Origin: JAEUIZ01 sp046155605
GTDB taxonomy: Bacteria > Planctomycetota > Phycisphaerae > Phycisphaerales > UBA1924
Direction: 5' to 3'
Assembly: GCA_046155605.1 (NCBI GenBank)
Contig: JBJXFQ010000045.1
Location: 45,902 to 109,901 of the forward strand
DNA length: 64,000 nt
Below are positions 7,949 through 16,438 of this stretch, piece by piece (the first letter of the stretch is position 1; every line of letters begins with the position of its first letter). The notes beneath the pieces are model-generated. The model saw nothing but the letters and a program-made list of their open reading frames with translations. It was not told the origin of the DNA and searched no databases. The position numbers and the translations under genes were made by a program.

Positions 7949-9690
7949 GCACGAATCAGCCATCCAAGCGGCTGCGGATCGGCGACGCGCTCGTGCAGGA
8001 GGGCGCGATCACGGCCGAGCAGTTGTCGGCGGCGCTGTCGCAGCAGGGCGGCCGGCGCGTGGGCGAGGTGCTGGTCGAGCAGGGCGTGATCTCGACGGGG
8101 ACGCTGGTGCGGGCGCTGGCGAAGTGCCTGGGCGTGCGCGGGTGCCAACTGCGGCACGGGCTGATCGACCCGTCGCTGTTGAAACTGATCGGCGAGGAGG
8201 AGGCGGCGCGGCTGAACGTGATCCCGATGTTTCGGGTGCGGGATGAGTTGACGGTGGCGATGGCCGAGCCGCAGAGCCTGCCGACGATTGACCGGTTGCG
8301 GCAACTGACATCGTGCCGGATCAGGCCGGTCCTGGCGCTCGAGGCGAACATCCAGGAGTTCGTGAAGAAGTACGCGTCGGGGGACGTGGACGTTGACGCG
8401 TTCCTGACGTCGCTGGCGGAGTCGGATGTCGAGGTGGTCGAGCGGGAGAGCGTGGACGAGGGGCCATCGGCGGACCTCGATCGGCTGGTGGCGGGGAGCC
8501 CGATCGTCAACCTGGTGAACATCGCGCTCTTGACGGCGGTGCGGGACAAGGCGTCGGATATCCACGTGGAGCCGGACAAGAAGGGGACGCGGATCAGGTA
8601 TCGGATCGACGGCGTGCTTCGCGACCTGATGAAGCCGCCGCCGGGGATGCACGCGGCGGTGGTGTCGCGGATCAAGGTGATCGGGAAGATGGATATCGCG
8701 GAGAAGCGGCTGCCGCAGGAGGGGCGGGTTCGGATCGTGGCGGAGGGTCGTGAGATCGACCTGCGGGTGTCGAGCATGCCGACGCTCTTGGGTGAGAAGT
8801 TGGTGCTGCGGATTTTGGACAAGACGAACCTGCGGGTGAAGATGGAAGACCTGGGGATGCGTCAGGAGACGCTGTCGGCGTTCAAGCGGGTGCTGGAGTT
8901 GCCGCACGGGCTGGTGCTGGTGACGGGCCCGACGGGGAGCGGGAAGACAACGACGCTGTATTCGGCGCTGGACCTGTTGCGCGGCCCCGAGGTGAACATC
9001 GTGACGGTCGAGGACCCGGTGGAGTATCAGTTGGACCTGGTGAACCAGATCCAGGTGAGCGAGCAGATCGGGTTCACGTTCGCGCGGGCGCTGCGGAGCA
9101 TTCTGCGGCAGGACCCGGACATCATCATGGTGGGTGAGATCCGCGACGAGGAGACGGCGCGGGTGGGGATCCAGTCGGCGCTGACGGGGCACCTGGTGCT
9201 GGCGACGCTGCACACCAACGACGCGCCCGGGGCGGTGGCGCGGCTGACTGACATGGGGATCGAGAGTTACCTGCTGTCGGGGTCGCTCAACGCGGTGATG
9301 GCGCAGCGGCTGGCGCGGACGATCTGCCCGAGTTGCGAGACGAAGTATCACCCGGCGGCGGCGGTGCTGGAGGCGGCGGGAATTCCCGATCACGCGGGAC
9401 GGGCGTTCCGACACGGGGCGGGGTGCCGGGCGTGCCATGACAGCGGATTCCAGGGGCGACTGGGTGTGTATGAACTGATGGAAGTGACGCCGGCGCTGCG
9501 GCGGATGATCCATGTGAGCGCGCCGACGCACGAGTTGCGGTCGCGGATGAGACAGGGCGGGAACTTGACGCTGCGCGAGGAAGGCGTGCTGCTGGCGCTG
9601 GATGGGAAAACGAGCCTGGAGGAGATCCTGCGCGTGACGGGTGACGACGGCGAGACGCTGGAGACGGCGAAGTTGGGAGCCGCGGCATGA
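7945..9690 (+). CDS. pilB: PilB/GspE-type assembly ATPase
   Basis: 581 residues, GTG start. An N-terminal MshEN/GspE-N domain (about 1-150) precedes the AAA+ secretion ATPase. Visible motifs are Walker A GPTGSGKTTT (about 327-336), Asp box, Walker B (IIMVGEIRDEETA) and His box (TLHTNDAPGAVARL). A zinc-binding tetracysteine site, typical of extension ATPases, follows: CPSC (about 461) and CRAC (about 494). It powers pilus or pseudopilus polymerisation from the cytoplasmic side. The frame overlaps the next gene by 4 bases (ATGA). Choosing PilB over GspE rests on the PilM/N/O-like genes downstream and a pilT at 37031. Confidence 0.93.
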   Translation: MSTNQPSKRLRIGDALVQEGAITAEQLSAALSQQGGRRVGEVLVEQGVISTGTLVRALAKCLGVRGCQLRHGLIDPSLLKLIGEEEAARLNVIPMFRVRDELTVAMAEPQSLPTIDRLRQLTSCRIRPVLALEANIQEFVKKYASGDVDVDAFLTSLAESDVEVVERESVDEGPSADLDRLVAGSPIVNLVNIALLTAVRDKASDIHVEPDKKGTRIRYRIDGVLRDLMKPPPGMHAAVVSRIKVIGKMDIAEKRLPQEGRVRIVAEGREIDLRVSSMPTLLGEKLVLRILDKTNLRVKMEDLGMRQETLSAFKRVLELPHGLVLVTGPTGSGKTTTLYSALDLLRGPEVNIVTVEDPVEYQLDLVNQIQVSEQIGFTFARALRSILRQDPDIIMVGEIRDEETARVGIQSALTGHLVLATLHTNDAPGAVARLTDMGIESYLLSGSLNAVMAQRLARTICPSCETKYHPAAAVLEAAGIPDHAGRAFRHGAGCRACHDSGFQGRLGVYELMEVTPALRRMIHVSAPTHELRSRMRQGGNLTLREEGVLLALDGKTSLEEILRVTGDDGETLETAKLGAAA

Positions 9691-10928
9691 AACTGCGCTA
9701 CCGCGCCTTCGACAAACTGGGTGCCGCCCGCACGGGGACGATCGAGGCCCCGAGCGTTGGTGAGGCGACGGAATCGCTGCGTCGCGATGGCTTGTTCGTC
9801 GCGGAGATGACGCCGACGGAGGGCGAGCGCAGCGGCGCGGACGGCGGGCCGGCGACATCACGCGCGAAAGCAAATCTGAAGAATGTGGCGTCGTTCCTGC
9901 GGCAGTTGTCGGTGCTGGTGTCAACGGGGACGCCGCTGGTTGAATCGATCGGGGCGCTGGAGCGACAGATTCCGGCCGGGTCGTGGCGCGGGATCGTGGA
10001 ATCGGTGCGGCGGCGGGTGGAAGAGGGCGCGCCGCTCTCGGAAGCGATGGCGGCATATCCGAGGGCGTTTGACGCGGTGTGCCGGAGTTTGGTGCGGGCG
10101 GGCGAATCGAGCGGGAAACTGGACCAGATGCTGACGCGACTGGCGGAACTGACGAAGCAGCAGTTGCGGATCCGGCAGCAGGTGATCGGGGCGATGGTGT
10201 ACCCGTGCCTGCTGGTGGTGGTGTCGTTCGGCGTTCTTGGGGTGATGCTGCTGTTCGTGCTGCCGAAGTTCACGGGGTTGTTTGACACGCTGAAGATGGA
10301 GTTGCCGCCGACGACGAAGTTTCTGATGGCGCTGAGCGCGTCGCTGGTGGAGTGGTGGTATGTGTACCTGGGGTTGATCGTTTCGGCGGTGGTGGGCGGG
10401 CGGGTGTGGCTGGGGACGAGCGCGGGACGAGAGTCGCTGGATGTGGCGCTGGTGCGGCTGCCGCAGGTGGGTCGGATGACGCGTGGGTTTGCGACGGCGC
10501 GGATCGCGCGGCTGATGGGGGTGCTGCTGGAGAGCCGGGTGCAGTTGCTCGACGCGCTGGAGTTGACGAAGGAGGCGTGCGTCAACGTGCAGTATGCGCG
10601 ACTGATTGACCATGCGCGCGATGTGGTGACGCGTGGCGAGCCGTTGAGTTCGGCGATCGGGCGCGGGGGACTGATCAATGGGAGCGTGGTCGAGGCGGTT
10701 CGAAACGCGGAACGAGCGGGGCGGATCGGGCCGGTGCTGACGGGGCTGGCGGATTTCATCGACGAGGAGAATCAGACGGTGCTGAAAGCGGTAACCGGGC
10801 TGATCGAGCCGTTGATTCTGCTGACGCTGGGGGTGGTGGTGGGGCTGGTGGCGACGAGCATGTTCTTGCCGCTGTTTGATCTGACGGCGATGGCCGGGGG
10901 CGCGCCGACGGGGGGAGCCACGCCATGA
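9687..10928 (+). CDS. pilC: PilC/GspF-type inner-membrane platform protein (first copy)
   Basis: 413 residues with two T2SSF domains. Each has the helical bundle and transmembrane hairpin (VMVYPCLLVVVSFGVLGVMLLFVLPKF near 170; LIEPLILLTLGVVVGLVATSMFLPLF near the end). The N-terminus matches the usual MKLRYRAFDKLG opening. It anchors the ATPase and pseudopilins in the inner membrane. It overlaps both neighbours by 4 bases. A second, diverged copy is encoded at 35711-36937. Confidence 0.92.
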   Translation: MKLRYRAFDKLGAARTGTIEAPSVGEATESLRRDGLFVAEMTPTEGERSGADGGPATSRAKANLKNVASFLRQLSVLVSTGTPLVESIGALERQIPAGSWRGIVESVRRRVEEGAPLSEAMAAYPRAFDAVCRSLVRAGESSGKLDQMLTRLAELTKQQLRIRQQVIGAMVYPCLLVVVSFGVLGVMLLFVLPKFTGLFDTLKMELPPTTKFLMALSASLVEWWYVYLGLIVSAVVGGRVWLGTSAGRESLDVALVRLPQVGRMTRGFATARIARLMGVLLESRVQLLDALELTKEACVNVQYARLIDHARDVVTRGEPLSSAIGRGGLINGSVVEAVRNAERAGRIGPVLTGLADFIDEENQTVLKAVTGLIEPLILLTLGVVVGLVATSMFLPLFDLTAMAGGAPTGGATP

Positions 10929-11935
10929 TCAGGAAGGTGTCGCCGATCGGATTGGAGATTTCCGGTGACGCGTTCGTGGCGGCGCAGGTGGAGCGTCGTC
11001 GGGAGGGGCTGTCGCTGCGCGCGGGCGTTCGGTTGGAGCGAGCGGGGACGGGCACGGAGTTGCCGACGCGGGAGGAACTGGAACGGTTGCGGGGCGTGCT
11101 TGAGCGGCAGGGTTTCGTGGGGCGGCGGGTGGTGGCGGCCGTGCCGGACGCGTCGCTGATGGCGTCGACGCTGGAGTTGCCGCCGGCGGAGAGCGGGGCA
11201 CCGGTGGAGCAGATCGGTCGCGCGGAGTTTGCGAGGCTGCACAAGCGTGAACCGGGGACGTTCGAGATGTCGCTGTGGCCGGCGGGTGCGGCGGGGCGGA
11301 CGGGCCAGACGTGGATGGCGCTTGGGTGCGAGCATGCGAAGGCGGAGGCGCTACTTGCGGCGCTGGAGTCGGCGGACCTGTTTCCCGTGGGGCTTGATGC
11401 GCGTGCGGCGGCGCTGGCGCGCGTGCTTTTCGCGCTCAACCCGGCGGAGTCTGGGCTGGCACTGGCCACGGACGCGGGCTTTGACGGGGCGCTCACGGTG
11501 GTGCTCCAGGGCGGAATGCTGGCGTATCAACGGTTCACGCCCGAGTGCGGATTGCGCGGGCTGCGGGAGGCCTTTGCAAAGTCGACCGGCGCGGAGGCGG
11601 GAGATTCGATCCGAGCGGGGATGGAGACGGATCGACGCGGCGAGAACGAGGCGGCGCGTGAGCACGCGGACGCGCTGGCTCGGGACCTCTCGGCAGCGAT
11701 CGCGTATGCGACGCACCGGTACCAGGCCGAGGTGACGGGGCTTCGGCTGAGTGGTCCGGGCGCGCGGATTCCCGGGCTGTCGGATCGGCTGGCGGAGGCG
11801 GTGGGCGTGGCGGTGTCGCCGTTGGCACCGGCGGGATTGCTGGTGACTTCGGAGGAGACGGGATCACTGGGGGCGGACCCGGCGCTGGCGACGGCCATCG
11901 GGCTGGCGATGTACCCGACGGAGTTGGCAGCATGA
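10925..11935 (+). CDS. pilM: PilM-like pilus assembly protein (actin fold)
   Basis: 336 residues with an actin-like ATPase fold of the PilM / GspL cytoplasmic type. It opens with KVSPIGLEISGDAFVAAQVE (phosphate-1 like motif), has a VPDASLMASTLELP segment and a late nucleotide-binding GLRLSGPGARIPGLSDRLAEAVG. PilM sits under the inner membrane and links PilN/PilO to the ATPase. It lies between pilC-like and pilN-like genes with 4-base overlaps. The sequence is diverged, so the call leans on fold pattern plus gene order. Confidence 0.75.
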   Translation: MIRKVSPIGLEISGDAFVAAQVERRREGLSLRAGVRLERAGTGTELPTREELERLRGVLERQGFVGRRVVAAVPDASLMASTLELPPAESGAPVEQIGRAEFARLHKREPGTFEMSLWPAGAAGRTGQTWMALGCEHAKAEALLAALESADLFPVGLDARAAALARVLFALNPAESGLALATDAGFDGALTVVLQGGMLAYQRFTPECGLRGLREAFAKSTGAEAGDSIRAGMETDRRGENEAAREHADALARDLSAAIAYATHRYQAEVTGLRLSGPGARIPGLSDRLAEAVGVAVSPLAPAGLLVTSEETGSLGADPALATAIGLAMYPTELAA

Positions 11936-12534
11936 TCGGGACAAACCTCATGCCGGCTCGGCGGGTGGCAGCGATTCGTCGTGCGCGGCGGATTCGGATG
12001 TGGGGCCTGGGTGCGGGCGCGCTGGCGGCGTTGCTGGGCGCGGCGCTGGTGATCATTCGCGCGGGCGGCACGGCCTCGACGCACGACCTCGACCCGGTGC
12101 TGGCGACGGCAACGGCGAGCCTGACCGACGCGGAGCGGGCGTTGGCCGCGGCGAAGACCAGGCTGGCGACGGCACAGAAAGCGGCCACGGCGGCGAGTGT
12201 GCTCTCGGACCAGCCGGACTGGGGTGCTTTGCTCGATCTGCTCGCGTCGCAACTGGATGACCAGACGGTGTACACGATTGTGTCGGTCTCTCCCGAGGAA
12301 GCGGGCAAGGGCGGGACGAAGATGGAAGCGCGGCCGGAGCGGCTGGTGCTGAAACTCGCGGGGCTGGCACAGGGACAGCCGGCGGTGTCGCGGTTGGTGC
12401 TCGGGCTCGAAGAGACACGGCTGTTCGAGCGCGTCTCGCTGGTGGAATCGCGGCGTGTGGGCGAGGGCGCGGAGCAGGCGGTGGCGTTCTCGGTGGCGTG
12501 CAGCCTGACGGATTCAGCGGGAGGCGTGCGATGA
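11932..12534 (+). CDS. pilN: PilN-like pilus assembly protein
   Basis: 200 residues: a short cytoplasmic N-terminus with NLMPARRVAAIRRAR (the conserved INLLP-type PilN motif in altered form), one transmembrane helix (about 26-45), a coiled-coil stretch rich in Ala/Glu/Lys, then a small periplasmic ferredoxin-like domain. PilN binds PilM through its N-terminal motif and pairs with PilO. Start and stop overlap the neighbours by 4 bases. Confidence 0.75.
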   Translation: MIGTNLMPARRVAAIRRARRIRMWGLGAGALAALLGAALVIIRAGGTASTHDLDPVLATATASLTDAERALAAAKTRLATAQKAATAASVLSDQPDWGALLDLLASQLDDQTVYTIVSVSPEEAGKGGTKMEARPERLVLKLAGLAQGQPAVSRLVLGLEETRLFERVSLVESRRVGEGAEQAVAFSVACSLTDSAGGVR

Positions 12535-13091
12535 GCGTGTCGCGAGGCCCGATGTGGCGAATCGACGTGGTCGGGGTGGTGGCGTGCGTGGGCGTGAGCG
12601 GCGCGTGGTATGCGCTGGGGGTGAGGCCGCTCGCGTCGGCACAGGCCGCACGAACAGGCGTAGTGGACGAGATCCAGGCGCGGCAGGAACGAGCGGAGAA
12701 GGTGGCACGGACGGCTCGCACCGTGGGGGCGCAGGCGGAGGCGGCGCAGAAGCCGGGGGGCGGGCAGACGATGCTGTTGCCGGTCGAACAGATGAATCGG
12801 CGGGTGGCGGAACTGAACGAGGCGGCGGCGAGCGGGTCGCTGCGGCTCGACGCGCTGAAGCCCGGCGCGCCGTGGACAGGGGCGCGACACACGAGCGTGC
12901 CGATCGTGCTCTCGGGCTCGGGGTCGTACGCGGCGGCGGCGGCGTTCCTGCATCGGCTGCGGACGGAGTTTGCGGACGTCGGGGTCACGGGGTTTGATCT
13001 GCGAGCGAACACGACGGACCCATCGGCGTCGCAGTTCGTGTTCAACCTTGTGTGGTATGCGGCGCCGGGGGCGTCGGGGACTAAGAAATAG
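12531..13091 (+). CDS. pilO: PilO-like pilus assembly protein
   Basis: 186 residues with one transmembrane helix (about 13-33, MWRIDVVGVVACVGVSGAWYALGV), a periplasmic coiled coil and a ferredoxin-like domain (about 110-175). This is the PilO pattern. The ATG overlaps the pilN stop (ATGA); the frame is open further upstream but only inside pilN. Position and topology make the call; sequence identity to known PilO is not obvious by eye. Confidence 0.7.
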   Translation: MSVSRGPMWRIDVVGVVACVGVSGAWYALGVRPLASAQAARTGVVDEIQARQERAEKVARTARTVGAQAEAAQKPGGGQTMLLPVEQMNRRVAELNEAAASGSLRLDALKPGAPWTGARHTSVPIVLSGSGSYAAAAAFLHRLRTEFADVGVTGFDLRANTTDPSASQFVFNLVWYAAPGASGTKK

Positions 13092-13138
13092 TCGGCCAAG
13101 AGGTGGCGGGCCCGCGAAGCGGTTGGCACTGTTGGATT

Positions 13139-13717
13139 GTGAAACTCTCGAAGCAACGGAAGGCGTGCGTGGCGGTTCTCGGGCTGGGCCTGGTTGCGCT
13201 GGCCGCGGATCGAGCGCTGCTCGGGCCGTCGGGCGCGAGCGCCGCGGCGGTGGACCCGAGCGAACTTGGCCCGATTCCGGCCGAGAAGTCGGCGGGTGCG
13301 AACGTGGATGGGCGGAAGGGTCCGTCGCTGAGCATGAGGCTCGCGTCGCTGGTGATCAAACCGGCCGAGCGTGACGGATTCACGCCTCCCGAATCGTGGG
13401 CGACGGTGGCCGCGGCGTCCGGCGATGGCGAGGGCGCGACAGCGAAGTTCGCGTCGTCGCACAAACTCACGTCGATCGTCTCGGCAACCAAGGGAGAGAA
13501 GAGGCCCGTGGCGATTGTGAACGGCAAGCCGCTGCGCGTGGGCGAGCGGATCGGCGATTTCAAGTTGATCGGGTTGACGGTGGATTCGGCGACGTTTCAC
13601 GGTGAAGCGGGCGATGTGACGCTGCGGTTGCGCGAGCCGGAGGCGCGAGATATCCGACTCAGCGTTCAGGGGCGTGCGGACGGGCACGAGCGAACCGACG
13701 GCGGGCAAAGCCGATAA
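13139..13717 (+). CDS. PilP/GspC-like periplasmic pilus protein
   Basis: 192 residues from the GTG reading MKLSKQRK; a GTG 12 codons earlier is also possible, and neither has a strong ribosome site. There is one N-terminal hydrophobic segment (about 8-22), a low-complexity linker, then a small domain with AIVNGKPLRVGERIGDFKLIGLTVDSATFHGEAGDVTLRL. That is the pattern of the homology-region domain shared by PilP, GspC and GspB. Such a protein would join the inner-membrane complex to a secretin; no secretin gene is in this window. Confidence 0.6.
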   Translation: MKLSKQRKACVAVLGLGLVALAADRALLGPSGASAAAVDPSELGPIPAEKSAGANVDGRKGPSLSMRLASLVIKPAERDGFTPPESWATVAAASGDGEGATAKFASSHKLTSIVSATKGEKRPVAIVNGKPLRVGERIGDFKLIGLTVDSATFHGEAGDVTLRLREPEARDIRLSVQGRADGHERTDGGQSR

Positions 13718-13823
13718 CGCGGCTTTGGAGGGCTTTGGAGGCAGTCGCGGTTAGGCCCCTCAAGTCGTGGCGAACACAGGACGATCTGGTGGGTGGGAGA
13801 ATACCTCCCGCCTGGAGACCGCC

Positions 13824-14297
13824 ATGGAATTGCGAGCGAGGGCATTCAGCCTGATCGAACTGGTGATCGTGATCGTGATTATCGGGATCATCGGAGCGAT
13901 CGCGATCCCGCGGATGAGCCGCGGCGCGGCGGGTGCGGCGGACAGCGCGCTGGTCGCGGACCTGGCGCGGCTTCGCAACGCGATTGATCTCTTCCACGCG
14001 GAGCATAACAGCACCTACCCAGCGATCGGCGACCTGAAAAACTCCCTGACGCAGTTCTCGAACGAGACGGGAACGGCATTCTCGGTGACGAAGGACACGG
14101 CCAACGGGATCGTGTTTGGGCCGTATCTGCGGGAGATTCCGAAGTTGCCGGTGGGCGCGGACAAGGGCAAGGACACGTTCGTGGCGGCGTATGCGGCTGG
14201 CAGCGGCTGGGTGTATGACGCGGCGACGGGCGAGATTCGTGCGAACTGCGCGGCGGCGGAGAAGGACTCTCGCGGCGTGGCGTACAACACCTACTAG
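13824..14297 (+). CDS. Major pseudopilin, GspG type
   Basis: 157 residues. A short leader ends in RAFSLIELVIVIVIIGIIGAIAIPRM: the prepilin-peptidase site lies before Phe, Glu5 of the mature protein is present, and a long hydrophobic helix follows. The globular part has a GspG-like layout (spacing of helix, variable loop and GWVYDAATGEIR strand). This is probably the main subunit of the fibre. The start is the ATG just before the leader; a longer frame upstream adds only unlikely residues. Confidence 0.88.
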   Translation: MELRARAFSLIELVIVIVIIGIIGAIAIPRMSRGAAGAADSALVADLARLRNAIDLFHAEHNSTYPAIGDLKNSLTQFSNETGTAFSVTKDTANGIVFGPYLREIPKLPVGADKGKDTFVAAYAAGSGWVYDAATGEIRANCAAAEKDSRGVAYNTY

Positions 14298-14329
14298 GGT
14301 GTGAGGCAGCGAGTCGCGGAGTGCCGAAC

Positions 14330-14821
14330 ATGAGTTGCCGTATGAAGGCCCGACGATTGGCGTCGGGCTTTTCGCTTGTTGAACTGCTGATCACCCTCGC
14401 GGTGCTGGGGATCATCTCGGCGATCGTGGCACCGCGGTATGCGTCGTCGATGGAGCGGTATCGGGCCGGCGCTGCGGTTCGTCGAGTGATGGCGGACCTT
14501 GTGCTGGCGCAATCGGCGGCCCGGGCGGCGAGCGCGACGCGGCGAGTCGTGTTTGACGTCAATAACGCGGAGTATGTGATCGAGGGTGTGGCGGCCGCGG
14601 ACGCGTTGCCGGGGCAGCCGCGCGGGACGAGCACACGGGTGCATCTGGGCGGCGAGCCGTATCGGGCGGCGATCAAGACGGCGGACTTCGGGGGCGATGA
14701 CTTTGTCGCCTTCGACGGCTTCGGCAGGCCGCTGCAGGGCGGCACTGTGGTTGTGAAGGCGGGAGGTCGGCACGTGACGATATCGGTAGCCGCGGAGACG
14801 GGGGCGGTAACGAGCGACTAG
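14330..14821 (+). CDS. Minor pseudopilin, GspH/FimT type
   Basis: 163 residues with prepilin signal ASGFSLVELLITLAVLGIISAIVAPRY and a beta-rich C-terminal domain, as in GspH/FimT proteins that cap or prime the fibre. GGAG lies 8 bases before the chosen ATG; a GTG three codons earlier and an ATG four codons later are alternatives. It is 32 bp after the major pseudopilin gene. Confidence 0.82.
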   Translation: MSCRMKARRLASGFSLVELLITLAVLGIISAIVAPRYASSMERYRAGAAVRRVMADLVLAQSAARAASATRRVVFDVNNAEYVIEGVAAADALPGQPRGTSTRVHLGGEPYRAAIKTADFGGDDFVAFDGFGRPLQGGTVVVKAGGRHVTISVAAETGAVTSD

Positions 14822-14831
14822 AGGAGCGACG

Positions 14832-15938
14832 ATGCGGCGGGGATTCTCGCTGATTGAGTTGGTGCTGGGCATGGCGATTGCGTCGATCGCGATGGTGGCG
14901 ATCGGCTCGGTCTTCGTGCTCTCGGCCAAGGCGCTCCCGACGGCGCGGGGGAGCACGTCGGCCTCGTCGCAGACGTCACTGGCCGTGCAGGAGTTACTCG
15001 ATGACCTCCGGATGGCAACCGCAGTCTCTGAGGCGACGGGGACGGCGGTGACGCTGACGGTGCCGGACCGGACAGGGGACAACACGCCGGAGACGGTGCG
15101 GTATGCGTGGTCGGGGGTGGCGGGCGGGCCGCTGACGCGGGCGATGAACGGCGGAGCGGAGACGGTGCTGGTGCCGACGGCGTACGGGATGAGCCTGGAG
15201 TATTCGCGTGAGCCGGTGTCGGTGAACGTGACGATCCCGACGCCGATGACGAGCGGGACGGTGCTGATGGCTGAGTTCACGGGGTGGAGCGGGGTCACCC
15301 ATGCACAGGTGTTGCTGGGTGTCAGCACGTCGACATGGGGCTCGCAGGCATTCACCATCAATCGTGTGACGCTGCCGGCAACGACGACGGCGGTTCGGCT
15401 GACAAGGGTCGACCTGAGGTTGAAACGAAACACGCGCAGCACGAGCAACTCAACGGTGAACATCCACCAACGGGCGAGCCTGTTCAACGCCGAGCCGGGC
15501 ACCACACCGATCGGCACGGGCGGGGTCGTGCTGCCGGCAAGTCTCGGTGCCAGCGCGGCGATGATGACCGTGCCGCTGACGGGCGTGTCGTTGCCGATCC
15601 CAGCGGTGCTGAGTTACTGCATCGTGATGAAGGGGCTCGGCTCGCAGGCGAGTTGCGATCTGGCGTACTACAACGCGAACGCCGCGCCGACGGACCTGAC
15701 GGTTTTCCTTTCGACTGGGAACTCGGGCAACACATGGACTCCCTCAAACAACACGCATCGGAACGATGCGCCATTTGCCGTCTATGGCGAGTACGACTGG
15801 ACAGGGAGCAACGTGCAGACGACAACGACGTACCTGCTGCGATCGGCGACGGTGAAGTTGCAGACGGGGCGCGACGCGGGATCGGCACTGGTGTCGTCGG
15901 TGGTATCGCTCAACAAGCCGGGGATACCGGGGCCATGA
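14832..15938 (+). CDS. Minor pseudopilin, GspJ/PilW type with large extra domain
   Basis: 368 residues. It opens with MRRGFSLIELVLGMAIASIAMVAIGSV, a prepilin signal. The normal GspJ-like part runs to about residue 115. After it comes an extra domain of about 200 residues rich in Thr/Ser and beta strands, with the look of a sugar-binding or jelly-roll module, absent from standard GspJ (about 200 residues in all). GAGGAG precedes the ATG. Its stop overlaps the next gene by 4 bases. An added exposed domain at the fibre tip could give binding specificity (inference). Confidence 0.78.
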   Translation: MRRGFSLIELVLGMAIASIAMVAIGSVFVLSAKALPTARGSTSASSQTSLAVQELLDDLRMATAVSEATGTAVTLTVPDRTGDNTPETVRYAWSGVAGGPLTRAMNGGAETVLVPTAYGMSLEYSREPVSVNVTIPTPMTSGTVLMAEFTGWSGVTHAQVLLGVSTSTWGSQAFTINRVTLPATTTAVRLTRVDLRLKRNTRSTSNSTVNIHQRASLFNAEPGTTPIGTGGVVLPASLGASAAMMTVPLTGVSLPIPAVLSYCIVMKGLGSQASCDLAYYNANAAPTDLTVFLSTGNSGNTWTPSNNTHRNDAPFAVYGEYDWTGSNVQTTTTYLLRSATVKLQTGRDAGSALVSSVVSLNKPGIPGP

Positions 15939-16438
15939 AAGACCAGCGCGGACAGATCGCGGCGCGTGGCATCACCCTGGTGGAGACGGTGCTGTCGATG
16001 GCAGTCGCGTCGCTGATGTTGGTGGCGTCGCTGAACACGGTGGCGGCGGCGCGCGTCGGACAGGTGTGGAACACACAGCGGATGGCGGCGGCGACGGCGG
16101 CGTCGGCGCTGATGGCGGAGGTCCGCGACATGCCGTATGCCGACCCGCAGGGCGACCGATCGATCGGGCCGGATTCCGGGGAACTGACGCGGGCGCTCTT
16201 CGATGATGTCGATGACTATGACGGGTACGCGGCGGCGTGCGTGGATCGGGCCGGGGCGGCGCTGCCGGGGACGGCACGGATGACGTTTGCGGTGGAGGTG
16301 AAGTGGGTGGAGCCGACGGCTCCCGAGACGATGCGGGCGTCGGACTCGCTGCTCAAGCGTGTGACGGTGCGGGTGCTACGGGATGGGACGGAGTTGGCGC
16401 GGCTGACGGCGTGCCGATCGGAGTTGGTGCCACGATGA
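15935..16438 (+). CDS. Minor pseudopilin, GspI/PilV type
   Basis: 167 residues. The leader ends AARGITLVETVLSMAVASLMLVASLNTV, where Ile replaces Phe at mature position 1 and Glu5 is kept. The body holds a short beta-rich domain. It is coupled by a 4-base overlap to the genes on both sides. Family placement (PilV/GspI) rests on size and order. Confidence 0.78.
   Translation: MKDQRGQIAARGITLVETVLSMAVASLMLVASLNTVAAARVGQVWNTQRMAAATAASALMAEVRDMPYADPQGDRSIGPDSGELTRALFDDVDDYDGYAAACVDRAGAALPGTARMTFAVEVKWVEPTAPETMRASDSLLKRVTVRVLRDGTELARLTACRSELVPR

Noticed and set aside
6622..10056. Very long open frame on the minus strand opposite kinase, STAS and pilB genes
   Set aside because: It is rich in Arg/His/Pro/Gln with no domain, and lies antisense to three clearly coding genes; high GC content removes stop codons by chance.
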